The notes under the pieces are model-generated. The model had not been told where the DNA came from, made no database searches, and saw only the letters and a program-made list of their open reading frames with translations. Below, one piece after another: positions 49,563 to 57,576 of a DNA stretch of 64,000 bases (its first letter is position 1; every line of letters starts with the position of its first letter). The position numbers were made by a program, and so were the translations under genes. Source of the stretch: an uncultured Clostridia bacterium (GTDB lineage Bacteria > Bacillota > Clostridia > Christensenellales > Aristaeellaceae); NCBI GenBank assembly GCA_934667105.1, contig CAKULG010000008.1, forward strand, positions 55,648 to 119,647, read 5' to 3'.

Positions 49563-51804
49563 TGCTGTTTCCTCCATTTGCCAGAATCGCCTGGAAGGCG
49601 GCGAACACGTCGTCCGTGGCGGTGCGCACGCTGGTGGTGGTAAAGGTCGCGCCGGTGACAAGCGCCTGGTCGCCCTGCCAGGTATCGGCGGTCAGGCCCG
49701 CAAAGGCCTCCTTATACGCGCCTTCATCCTCCAGCTGGTAATCATGGAAGTATTCCGCATGGAAAATCAGGGTTTTGACGTTCATGCCCACGATCGCTCC
49801 CTGAGAATCCAGCATGTAGTACGCCTCCATCACCTCGTTGCCATAGCTGAAGGCTTCCGCAACGAAGCCGTAGTAATCCTTGCCCTCAAACTGCACGGCG
49901 TAGGCTTCCTTCACAGTGGAGAACACATTGTCCAGCGCGATGGGCGCGGCCTCGGCGTTCTTATCCACCAGGCGGAGCAGCTTCTTGGGGGCCTTGGTGG
50001 GCGCTTCCACCGCCGTGGCGGCGAAGGCCTTGGCCTGGTCGATCAGTTCGGCGCAATCCGCCTGGGCGGTCACATCGTTACCCGCCACGTCGTAGGCCCG
50101 GCAGCCGCCGGAGGCGTTGCAGATCACCAGGTAATTCTTATCGTTCTTAGCGGCATAGCAGGCCACGCCCACGCCGTTATTGGCCACCAGCGCCCGAGTA
50201 AGGGCGGGATACTGACCCTCGGGCAGGGTCGCCTCGTCGGCCTGAATAATTTCGGCGGCGTTGGCCATGCCGGGATACGCCTTGGGCAGCAACTCGTCCA
50301 ACAGCTGCGCGTCGCTCTTCACCGCTTCCTGCACCAGGCCGTTGTCGATCAGCGCCGCGAAGGCGTCCTCCACCGCGCCCTTGAAGGCGGCGGAGGAGTA
50401 GGTCACGCCCGCCGCCAGGCTCACGCCCGCCAGAGTGGAATCCTGGCCCACATAGGTCTTGGGATAGGTATCCACGCCGAAATCCTTGCTTTCCGGATAG
50501 GCGGTCACCTGCGCGTCGATAATCTTGCCTTCGCCGTTCACTGCCAGGGTGATCTCCATGGGATCGCCGGTGTAGCCCTTGGTGGTGGAAAGCAGCAGGC
50601 CGTAGCCCTTGCCGCTGGTTTCCTTGAAAATGCCGCGAACGGTATCGGGCACGTCGTGCAAGGCGGATTCTTCCTTGGTCGCCGCGCTGTAGAGCATTTC
50701 AAAGCCCTCCGCGTCGGGCATCACCTGATAGATCAGCCCGGTTTGCGCCTGGGCCGCGTTCTTTTCAATGATGGGAGCCGTCACGGTGTTCAGGCCGGTA
50801 AGCGCCGCGCCCAGCACCGCCAGCAGCACCGCCAGGCACAGCGCCGAACGAAGGATATGGCGCTTCTTCCGGCCGCCCCAGGAGCCGCCCATGGGCCAAT
50901 GCGCCGTGTATTTTTCCAGGAAGGGGGTGAGGATGTTCATCGCCAGGATGGAGAAGCTAACCCCCTCGGGATATTTGCAATAATAGCGAATGACAAAGGT
51001 AATCAGGCCGCAGCCCAAGGCAAAGGCCACCCGGCCGCCGGAGGTGATGGGGGTGGTGACATAATCGGTGGCCATGAAAATCGCGCCCAGGAACAGGCCG
51101 CCCGCCAGAATCTGCTTGAGGGCCAGCATCGCGTCCAGCGTCGCCGCCAGATAGCAGGCGAACACCGTGCCCACGAACACGGCAGGCACATACCATTTAA
51201 TCACCTTCCGGGCCACCAGATAGATATAGCCCAGCACCAGCGCCAGAATGCAGGTTTCGCCGATGGTGCCGCCGTGGAGGCCCAGGAAGAGATCCATCAG
51301 GCTGGGGGCCGCTGCCGCGCCGCCGGCGGAAAGCTGCACCAGGGGGGTGGCGGAGGCGGTGAGCTCCACAACGGTGGGGTTCGCGCCGCCCGCCACGGAG
51401 GCGAAGGCGATCAGCATGAACACCCGGGCGGTGATGGCGGGGTTGGCAAAGTTATAGCCCAGGCCGCCGAACAGGCATTTCACCACCACGATGGCGAACA
51501 CCGCGCCCACCGCGCATTGCCACAGGGGCACATTGGTGCTCAGGTTCAGCGCCAGAAGAATGCCAGTGACCACGGCGCTCAGATCGCCGATAGTCTGGGG
51601 CTTACGGGCAATTAAATCAAACAGCGCTTCGGCAATCACCGCGCTGCCCACGCATACGCACAGAATCCACAGCGCCGGAAGCCCAAAAATCACCACCGCC
51701 GCCACGCAGGCGGGCAGCAGCGCCAGCACCACATCCAGCATCACGCGCCGGGCGGACAGGCCGCAATGAACGTGGGGGGAGGAGGACTGAATCAGCTTTT
51801 CCAT
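49555..51804 (-). CDS. RnfD fused to an RnfG-like part with two flavin-type domains
   Basis: The 749-residue protein is one uninterrupted frame. Residues 1-305 are RnfD (eight or more membrane segments, GLGYNFANPAITARV, FMATDYVTTP, with SATPL at 151-155 where RnfD carries its covalent FMN). Residues 317-337 form an RnfG-type membrane anchor, followed by an FMN-binding-like domain (about 395-485; degenerate AGVT at 465-468), a linker region, and a C-terminal flavin-type domain (about 620-742) with a canonical TGAT at 717-720. Normal RnfG is about 190 residues with one such domain. Up to three ApbE-loaded flavins are therefore possible. It overlaps rnfC by one base and rnfE by eight. Confidence 0.88.
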   Translation of the reverse strand: MEKLIQSSSPHVHCGLSARRVMLDVVLALLPACVAAVVIFGLPALWILCVCVGSAVIAEALFDLIARKPQTIGDLSAVVTGILLALNLSTNVPLWQCAVGAVFAIVVVKCLFGGLGYNFANPAITARVFMLIAFASVAGGANPTVVELTASATPLVQLSAGGAAAAPSLMDLFLGLHGGTIGETCILALVLGYIYLVARKVIKWYVPAVFVGTVFACYLAATLDAMLALKQILAGGLFLGAIFMATDYVTTPITSGGRVAFALGCGLITFVIRYYCKYPEGVSFSILAMNILTPFLEKYTAHWPMGGSWGGRKKRHILRSALCLAVLLAVLGAALTGLNTVTAPIIEKNAAQAQTGLIYQVMPDAEGFEMLYSAATKEESALHDVPDTVRGIFKETSGKGYGLLLSTTKGYTGDPMEITLAVNGEGKIIDAQVTAYPESKDFGVDTYPKTYVGQDSTLAGVSLAAGVTYSSAAFKGAVEDAFAALIDNGLVQEAVKSDAQLLDELLPKAYPGMANAAEIIQADEATLPEGQYPALTRALVANNGVGVACYAAKNDKNYLVICNASGGCRAYDVAGNDVTAQADCAELIDQAKAFAATAVEAPTKAPKKLLRLVDKNAEAAPIALDNVFSTVKEAYAVQFEGKDYYGFVAEAFSYGNEVMEAYYMLDSQGAIVGMNVKTLIFHAEYFHDYQLEDEGAYKEAFAGLTADTWQGDQALVTGATFTTTSVRTATDDVFAAFQAILANGGNSNE

Positions 51805-53147
51805 TACTTGCCGCCTTCTTTCTTTTCAGCATGCGCAGCCTTATATTTTCTCACAAACTGCATGGCTTCCCGGTTGGTCTGCACCAGCGGGCGATGGGCG
51901 GGGCACACATAGGCGCAGCAGCCGCACTCCATGCATACGCGAATATCCAGCGCTTCCAGCGTGGCGGCGCGCTCGTCCTCGTCCTCGATCTCCATGGCCC
52001 GGTCGAAGGCCTGGGGGTTCAGCCGCAGGGGGCAATATTCCACGCACCGGCCGCAGCGCAGGCAGGCCGTGGCGGGGGCGACGACGGAATCCGCCCGGTT
52101 GAAGGCCAGCACGGCGTTGGTAGCCTTGATGATAGGCTCCTGAACGCTCTTCACAGCGGCGCCCATCATGGGGCCGCCCAGAAGAATCTTCCCTGCGGGC
52201 TCCTTCAGGCCGCCTGCCTGCTCGATCAGATAGCCTACAGGCGTGCCGATGGGGGCCAGGTAGTTGCCTGGGGTCTTCACCGCGGAGCCGTCCACCGTGA
52301 CGCATTTTTCCACCAGCGGCATGCCGTCCTCCATATACTGGGCCATCTTGGCCAGGGAGGTGATGTTGATAATAATCACGCCCAGAGAAGCCAGCCGCTG
52401 CCCCGCCTCCACCACCAGGCCGGTGGCGTTATACAGCAGCGCCTGCTTCGCGCCCTGGGGATACACGCAGTCCAGTTCCAGCACGCGGACGGTAGCGTCC
52501 CCCGCGAAAACGCGCTGCATTTCCACGATGGCCTCGGGCTTATTCTTTTCGATGCCGATGACGAATTCCTCCGCCTGCAAATACTTGCGCAGCAGCGATA
52601 CGCCCTTGACGATCATATCGCTGTGCTCCAGCATGGTGCGGGTATCGCTGGTGATATAGGGCTCGCACTCCGCGCCGTTGACCAGCACGGTCTTGATCTT
52701 GTTCCGGCGAACCGCGTCCAGCTTCTTCCACAGCGGGAACGCCGCGCCGCCCAGGCCCACGATGCCGCTCTTTTGCACCGCCGCCAGGAATTCATCCAGG
52801 TTGCTCACCTGAGGCGCTTCCAGGGCGGGGTCCTTTTCCATCTTGCCGTCGCCCTTGATGCGAATGGCCTGAGTTTTCCGGCCGCCCGCCTCATAAGGCT
52901 CGATAGCGGCGACGGTGCCGGAGATGGTGGCGTAAACAGGAGAGGAAATGGCCCCCTCCTCCCGGGCGACGAGCTGGCCGATGCGCACCGCATCGCCCGC
53001 TTCCACCACCGGCACGGCCGCTTGGCCCGAATGCATCTGCATGGGCAGCAGCACCTCCTCCGGCGGCGCGATGCGCACGGAAGGCATGGCGGCGGTGTGC
53101 TTATTGTGCGGCACCTTCAAGCGCGAGATGTTCCTGTTGCGTTTCAT
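51804..53147 (-). CDS. rnfC: Rnf complex subunit RnfC
   Basis: The 447-residue peripheral subunit has an N-terminal barrel-sandwich (HSGQAAVPVVEAGDAVRIGQ), the NADH/FMN-binding NuoF-like region (GLGGAAFPLWKKL, VNGAECEPYITSD), and two ferredoxin-type [4Fe-4S] motifs, CLRCGRCVEYCP and CMECGCCAYVCP. It connects NAD and the membrane electron chain. The start is an ATG at 53147 after an AGGAGAAGGG site. It begins the rnfC, DG, E, A, NusG-II, Gx, ribF, DUF1622 run of nearly overlapping genes. Confidence 0.95.
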   Translation of the reverse strand: MKRNRNISRLKVPHNKHTAAMPSVRIAPPEEVLLPMQMHSGQAAVPVVEAGDAVRIGQLVAREEGAISSPVYATISGTVAAIEPYEAGGRKTQAIRIKGDGKMEKDPALEAPQVSNLDEFLAAVQKSGIVGLGGAAFPLWKKLDAVRRNKIKTVLVNGAECEPYITSDTRTMLEHSDMIVKGVSLLRKYLQAEEFVIGIEKNKPEAIVEMQRVFAGDATVRVLELDCVYPQGAKQALLYNATGLVVEAGQRLASLGVIIINITSLAKMAQYMEDGMPLVEKCVTVDGSAVKTPGNYLAPIGTPVGYLIEQAGGLKEPAGKILLGGPMMGAAVKSVQEPIIKATNAVLAFNRADSVVAPATACLRCGRCVEYCPLRLNPQAFDRAMEIEDEDERAATLEALDIRVCMECGCCAYVCPAHRPLVQTNREAMQFVRKYKAAHAEKKEGGK

Positions 53148-53183
53148 TTTCTTCCCTTCTCCTGCTTCATATTATATTATCAA

Positions 53184-53222
53184 TCCGCATGGGCGCGGGC
53201 CTTGCAACCGTCCCCATGCGGA
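53184..53222 (-). promoter_or_regulatory. Inverted repeat in the rnfC leader
   Basis: TCCGCATGGG (53184-53193) and CCCATGCGGA (53213-53222) form a perfect 10-bp inverted repeat with a 19-base spacer, just upstream of a TAATAT-type A/T-rich stretch and 37 bases before rnfC. It may be an operator or a leader hairpin between apbE and the rnf genes. No consensus -35/-10 pair at 17 bases is visible. Confidence 0.5.
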
Positions 53223-53262
53223 GCTTGACAACCTGTGTTTCCGGCCCTTGCCGGTTTCCGGG

Positions 53263-54333
53263 TTATTTTTGTATGTAATCGGCCATGCCGGGGGTATAGC
53301 GGATTTCGCCGTTGGGAAAAATCCAAAGCGCTTCCGCATCGCCCAGGGCCTGAACCAGCTGCATTCCTTCTTCAATGGGCAGGCAGAACAGCGCCGTGGA
53401 AAGCGCGTCCGCATAGCCGCTATCCGGGGTTACGATGATAACCGAGGCGTAATACTCCGCCGGATACAGCGTATCCGGGTTGATAATATGGTGATACCGC
53501 CTGCCGTCCACCACAAAATAGCGCTCGTACACGCCCGAGGTGCTGCAGGAGGTATTGGCAAGATACAACGTGGCGGCGAATTCGCCGCTTTCATCTTTGG
53601 GATTGCGAATTCCCGTGGGCCAGCCCGTGCCGTCGGGCTTCGTGCCGATAATGCGGATGTTGCCGCCGATATTGAGCACATAGCTGTCGGCCCCTGCCGC
53701 CGCCAGCGCCCGGGCGGCCATTTCGGTGGCGTAGCCCTTGCCCAGCGCCCCCACGTCGATGGAGGCGGCCGGATCGCTGATGCGCACGGTGCGCTTTTCC
53801 GGGTCGATTTCCAGGCTGCCGATATCCGTATGCCGGGCCGCCTCCGACAATGCGTCCGCATCCGGCAGATGGGCGGACGCGGGATCCTCCGCGGCCTGCT
53901 CGCGGCAATCATGCCACAGGCGCAGCACGGCTCCCAGCATCACGTTCATTTTCCCCTGGGTTTTCTCATACATATCCCGGGCGTAAAGCAGAAAATCAAT
54001 GAGCTTCTGATCCACCGTCACGGGCTCTCCCCCCGCCTGGCGGTTCACGGTGCACAGGTTGGCGATTCCCGCGTATTCATGATAGATATCAAACAGCTGG
54101 TGGTATTCGCGCAACACCGCAGAAGCGTCGGCGGAACGGGCTTTGAAGGTTTCCGCCGAGTCCCCCGCATAGCTGTAGACATAAGAGACGGTATCAAAAT
54201 ATGTAAAATAAACCTTGCCCTGGGCCTTGGGCGCTTCCTGCTGCCGGGGGGCGCAGCCCCCCAGCGGCACGAGCGCCAGGATTGCCAGGAGCGACAGAAT
54301 TATTTTCGCGTATCTTGATACCGTCTTTCTCAT
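53263..54333 (-). CDS. apbE: ApbE-type FAD:protein FMN transferase (lipoprotein)
   Basis: The 356-residue protein has a lipoprotein signal with LGGC lipobox, then the ApbE fold: FTYFDTVSYVYSYAG, the IDVGALGKGYATEMAA motif, LNIGGNIRIIGTKP, and HHIINPDT. ApbE transfers FMN from FAD onto a threonine of [S/T]GAT-type motifs in RnfD, RnfG and other extracytosolic proteins, using magnesium. It lies between the duplicated secreted protein (51-base gap) and the rnf genes, whose D-G fusion carries its target sites. Confidence 0.95.
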   Translation of the reverse strand: MRKTVSRYAKIILSLLAILALVPLGGCAPRQQEAPKAQGKVYFTYFDTVSYVYSYAGDSAETFKARSADASAVLREYHQLFDIYHEYAGIANLCTVNRQAGGEPVTVDQKLIDFLLYARDMYEKTQGKMNVMLGAVLRLWHDCREQAAEDPASAHLPDADALSEAARHTDIGSLEIDPEKRTVRISDPAASIDVGALGKGYATEMAARALAAAGADSYVLNIGGNIRIIGTKPDGTGWPTGIRNPKDESGEFAATLYLANTSCSTSGVYERYFVVDGRRYHHIINPDTLYPAEYYASVIIVTPDSGYADALSTALFCLPIEEGMQLVQALGDAEALWIFPNGEIRYTPGMADYIQK

Positions 54334-54383
54334 AGCCTATCTTTCAATAAAAACGTGTTTTTCTGCCAATTGCGGCGCGGGGC

Positions 54384-55379
54384 TTAGCGGGCGTAGATCG
54401 CAGCCTGGGCCAGCACGGCCTGCATACCGGTCACCTGCATGGTGCAGGAAGCCAGCAGCGTTTCGTCCGCGGGCACGGAATAGCCGTGATCGTTCTGCTT
54501 GGTTTCGATAGCCTTCACTTCATCGGCGGTCTTGCCCACGGTGTAGTTGGCGAAGGCCTGCGCCTGCGCGTCCCACTCGGCGATGGCGTTGCCATAGGCC
54601 ACCATGCCGTAGTCGGGGCCCAGCTCGCGCTTGGTGCCCTTGAAGATGATTTCAGTCACAGCGCCGTCTTCATCCATCTTGATCTGGGGCTGAATCATAT
54701 CCGTGATCGCGGCGATAATCTTGCCGTCCTCGCCAACAACGGTGGCGCCGAATTCGGTGTACATCTTCACAACCGCATCCTCGTCGTCGGTGGCGGAGGT
54801 GGATTCGGAAGCGTCGGAAATCGCAGCCAGGCCCAGCTTGAAGCTGTCGGCGGTGAAGGTCTGGCCCTTCTCATCGTTGCAAGCCTTCACAACGGCGTCC
54901 TGGAACGCGGTGATGTCGATGGAGCAGGTGGCGTACAGGGTTTCATCGGTGGTCACGGTGTAGCCGTGATCGTTCTGCCGGGTTTCCATGTTCTTCACTT
55001 CGTCCGCGGTCTTGCCCACCACATAGGCCTCGAAGGCTTCCGCCTGCTCGAACCATTCGTGGGTCGCGTCACTGTAGGCGACCATGTTGTAGCGTTCGCG
55101 CAGCTCGCGCTTGGTTTCGAAGGTGGCTTCGGTGTTCACTTCGCCGTCTTCAACGTCCATCTTGTTCTGGGCGCAGTCCAGCCGGCACACAACGATCTTG
55201 CCTTCCGCGTCCAGCACAACGGTGGCCACGGTGGCGTCCACCTGGGCATGGCCCTCGGCGGTGTAGGCGGTGGAAACGGAAACGCCCATGCCAAGCTTGT
55301 ATTCAGCGGTGGATTCGGCGATGGCGCTCACGGTAAAGAGCATGCAGGCCGCCAGGACGAGAGCAACAAACTTTTTCAT
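54384..55379 (-). CDS. Secreted protein of two tandem FMN-binding-like repeats
   Basis: The 331-residue protein has a signal peptide ending near AIAESTAEY and two homologous halves of about 150 residues. Shared blocks are a VVLDAEGKI / VVGEDGKI strand pair, TKRELxxxYxMVAY, EW, QAxAFxxYxVGKTADEVKxxETxQNDHGY, and T.DETL.A.C. The overall pattern recalls FMN_bind-type domains, but the (S/T)GAT flavin-attachment motif is not intact in either half (YSDAT and YGNAI occur at the corresponding place). It lies directly upstream of apbE and has its own promoter; an extracellular electron-carrier or flavin-binding role is inferred from context only. Confidence 0.6.
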   Translation of the reverse strand: MKKFVALVLAACMLFTVSAIAESTAEYKLGMGVSVSTAYTAEGHAQVDATVATVVLDAEGKIVVCRLDCAQNKMDVEDGEVNTEATFETKRELRERYNMVAYSDATHEWFEQAEAFEAYVVGKTADEVKNMETRQNDHGYTVTTDETLYATCSIDITAFQDAVVKACNDEKGQTFTADSFKLGLAAISDASESTSATDDEDAVVKMYTEFGATVVGEDGKIIAAITDMIQPQIKMDEDGAVTEIIFKGTKRELGPDYGMVAYGNAIAEWDAQAQAFANYTVGKTADEVKAIETKQNDHGYSVPADETLLASCTMQVTGMQAVLAQAAIYAR

Positions 55380-55475
55380 GAATAGGTCCCTCTTTCTGTT
55401 GATTTGCGCTGGGGGCGCGTGGCCCCGCCCGGCGATGGAAAGCCCGATCCCGCCGCCGCGCCGCGCACAGATGTA

Positions 55476-55504
55476 TTATAACATTTTTTCATTCGATTGT
55501 ACAT
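55476..55504 (-). promoter_or_regulatory. Promoter for the duplicated secreted protein and apbE
   Basis: TGTACA (55504-55499) and TATAAT (55481-55476) are spaced 17 bases. The -10 is consensus, the -35 matches four of six. It lies about 100 bases upstream of the ATG at 55379. The 55380-55729 gap contains this promoter and the opposite one at 55633-55661; no gene is seen in it. Confidence 0.6.
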
Positions 55505-55632
55505 ATATCAATAACGCATATCCTCATATTGTTTTTTTATATAATTTGGTCATGCCGCGTCCAATCTTCCCTGTTCTTCCTCTCGCGGCGGGAGAATCGC
55601 TTTCGCACGCTCAGAAAAATGAGACGGTTTTC

Positions 55633-55661
55633 TTGCACAAAGCAGAGATATTTTATATAAC
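55633..55661 (+). promoter_or_regulatory. Promoter of the broken M20-type peptidase gene
   Basis: TTGCAC (55633-55638) and TATAAC (55656-55661) are spaced 17 bases, about 70 bases before the gene remnant. Confidence 0.55.
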
Positions 55662-55729
55662 TCAGAAGGTATTGTTTATTTTGTGAAAAAGGTAAAAGTG
55701 GCGCACCCACCGCCGGAGGAGCACACGCC

Positions 55730-56260
55730 ATACATGATCCAGCGGCACTGAAAAAGCGCATCTGCGATACCATCGAAGAAAACAAATCCGCGTTCATCGA
55801 TCTGGGCCACCAGATATTGCACGAGCCGGAAACCGCCTTTTCGGAATACAAAACCGCCGAAAAGATGGAAAACGCCCTTTCCTCCCTGGGCCTTTCCTGC
55901 AAAACGGACCTGGCGATTACCGGGCTGACGGCGGACTCGCCGGGCCGGGCGGATTGCGCCACGGTGGCCCTGATAGGCGAATTGGATGCGATTCTTCTGC
56001 CCAATTACCCTTACGCAGATAAGGCCACGGGGGCGGCGCATGCCTGCGGCCATAATGTGCAGCTGGGCGCGCTTTACGGCGCGGCCATCGGGCTGATAAA
56101 AAGCGGCGCGATGCAGGCGCTGGATGGAAGCGTGCGGTTCATGGCCGTCCCGGCGGAGGAGCTGCTCTGGAACGGCGAGGAAAAGGCCCGCCTGGTTCAG
56201 CGCAATTTTAAGCCCGTAATGACCAAGCAAGAATACTTAAAAAATTGGTGTAACCTGTGA
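55730..56260 (+). pseudogene. Truncated M20-family amidohydrolase/peptidase gene
   Basis: The frame encodes the N-terminal part of an M20 aminoacylase/amidohydrolase (ALKKRICDTIEEN, HEPETAFSEYKTAEKM, ALIGELDAI, the metal-binding AAHACGHNVQLGALYGAA), then loses homology around residue 160 and stops; intact members have 380-450 or more residues. A GGAGGAG site lies eight bases before ATA (55730) where ATG is expected, so the start codon also appears mutated. A promoter remains upstream. Repeat copy E begins directly after the stop, suggesting the element or a deletion cut the gene. Confidence 0.72.
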
Positions 56261-56261
56261 T

Positions 56262-56400
56262 AATTAAATAAACGGCGGGGGAACCGCTCTTTGTAAGCCA
56301 AAGAGCGGTTCCCCCGCGCCCCCTCCGAGAAAGCTGTATGGGAAGCGGGAAGAAATAAGTAATCAGCTTGTTTCCCCGCCTACAAAGAGAAACGCGGCAT
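56262..56400. repeat. Interspersed hairpin repeat, copy E
   Basis: Core inverted repeat 56275-56317 (GCGGGGGAACCGCTCTTTG, loop TAAGC, complement), then the shared tail with AGAAAGCTGTATGGGA and a segment of about 60 bases (CAGCTTGTTTCCCCGCC...GCATTCGCCGTAG) also seen in copies B and C. It is preceded by TTAAATAAACGGC, the same flank as copy F. Confidence 0.85.
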
Positions 56401-56435
56401 TCGCCGTAGCTATGCCTTTGGGTGAATATGCCATA

Positions 56436-56496
56436 TTAAATAAACGGCGGGAGAACCATTCTTTGGCTTCCAAAGAATGGTTCTCCCGCATTATAT
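56436..56496. repeat. Interspersed hairpin repeat, copy F
   Basis: Inverted repeat at 56447-56489 (GCGGGAGAACCATTCTTTG, loop GCTTC, complement) in the opposite orientation to copy E, flanked by TTAAATAAACGGC on the left and ATTATATTAC on the right. With copy E it forms a head-to-head pair about 130 bases apart, downstream of the broken hydrolase gene. Confidence 0.82.
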
Positions 56497-56501
56497 TACT
56501 T

Positions 56502-57095
56502 TTATTGCAAAAAGCCCTTTTCCGCCAGAATATCCCCCGCCATATCCAGATATTTCTGCACCGTCTCATTGGGCGATTGATAATCGAACAGGATAAAGGA
56601 ATGCTTCTGCCCGGGCAGCAGGATGAGGCGGCTTTCCACGCCGCAGGCGGAAAGCCGGTCATGGAGCTGAACGGTTTCATAGGGGAAAATGATTTCGTCG
56701 TTGAGGCCCTGCATATGGGTCACGGGCTTATTATCCGGGCCCGCCTGCAAAAGCGGGGAAACCGCCGCGCCCGCCCGGTATTTTTCCAGCCATTTCCCCG
56801 CCTGGACGGTCTGCATATCGCAGGGACCGAAAAGCTCCCGGTTCAGCCGCCCGGTCAGATCCACCGCGCCGTTAAAATTGATAATATAATTGGGCCGGGC
56901 CAGCGGATCGGCCACGATGGCGGGCGTGCCCAGGCACAGGGCCAGATGCCCGCCTGCGGATTCGCCGCAGACGCAGATTTTTTCCGGCAGAAGGCCCAGC
57001 CTGGCCGCGTTTTGCCTTAGATAGCGCATAGCGGCGGCGCAATCGCCGATGAAATGATGCACGGTGCGGCCCTCCGTGGCCAGACGGTATTCCAC
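56502..57095 (-). pseudogene. Alpha/beta-hydrolase gene missing its 5' part
   Basis: The frame encodes a C-terminal esterase/lipase domain: VEYRLATEG, a GDCAAAMRYLRQNA helix, the nucleophile GESAGGH, DEIIFPYE and the histidine segment GQKHSFILFDY. The N-terminal HGGG oxyanion region of this family is missing, and the frame joins abruptly to a sensor-kinase fragment in another frame at about 57096. It is therefore a remnant of a gene of about 280 residues. It may still be translated from a GTG at 57095 but should not be active. Confidence 0.7.
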
Positions 57096-57412
57096 TCCTC
57101 CCCGTCCATACGCAGCATTTTTGAATAGCCCGCCTCCGCCTGGGCGAAGGGCTGCAAATCCTCGGACAGCGCGTCCCGCTCCCCCAGCAGATAATAGGGC
57201 GTGCTCAAAAGCATCTGCCCCGAGGAATCCACGATGAACAGCCGGGCGTTTTCTTTATCCGGGAAACTGCCCAGCACCAGCGCCCCCAGCTTTTCAACGT
57301 TCACATCCACCATCACATAGCCCGCCACACCGCCCGTTTTGCCGGGCACGACGCGAATCAGCGTGAGCAGATAGGGATATTGCTGCTTCCAGCACTGGGA
57401 AAACACGCCCAC
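57096..57412 (-). pseudogene. Extracellular sensor (Cache) fragment of a YesM-type histidine kinase
   Basis: This frame encodes part of a Cache-type sensor: YVMVDVNVEKLGALV, LFIVDSSGQMLLSTPYYLLG, and EAGYSKMLRMDGEEW. No membrane segments, HAMP or kinase domain remain; the fragment ends in a different frame inside the hydrolase remnant and runs at its other end toward the IS element. It is the scar of at least one deletion that fused two unrelated genes. Confidence 0.6.
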
Positions 57413-57490
57413 GTTTCCCCGGGTAACTGTTCATAAAACAGGTTTTACGAAATAAGAATTATGGCGGTTGCCATGCAAGGGTTGCTGACA

Positions 57491-57524
57491 AAAAGGGTAT
57501 GCACATCAAAGTGCATACCCTTTT
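57491..57524 (-). terminator. Hairpin terminator of the transposase gene
   Basis: AAAAGGGTATGCAC and GTGCATACCCTTTT form a perfect 14-bp stem with a six-base loop, with T residues on the minus-strand 3' side, about 50 bases past the transposase stop. Confidence 0.8.
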
Positions 57525-57576
57525 GCCGTTTATGAGAGAGTTGCGGGTTTCTTCTTGCGTGTAGACTAATTAGGGC

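Noticed and set aside
49744..51615. 623-codon plus-strand frame opposite the RnfD-G fusion
   Set aside because: Gly/His/Arg-rich shadow of the fusion gene; no start signal or domain.
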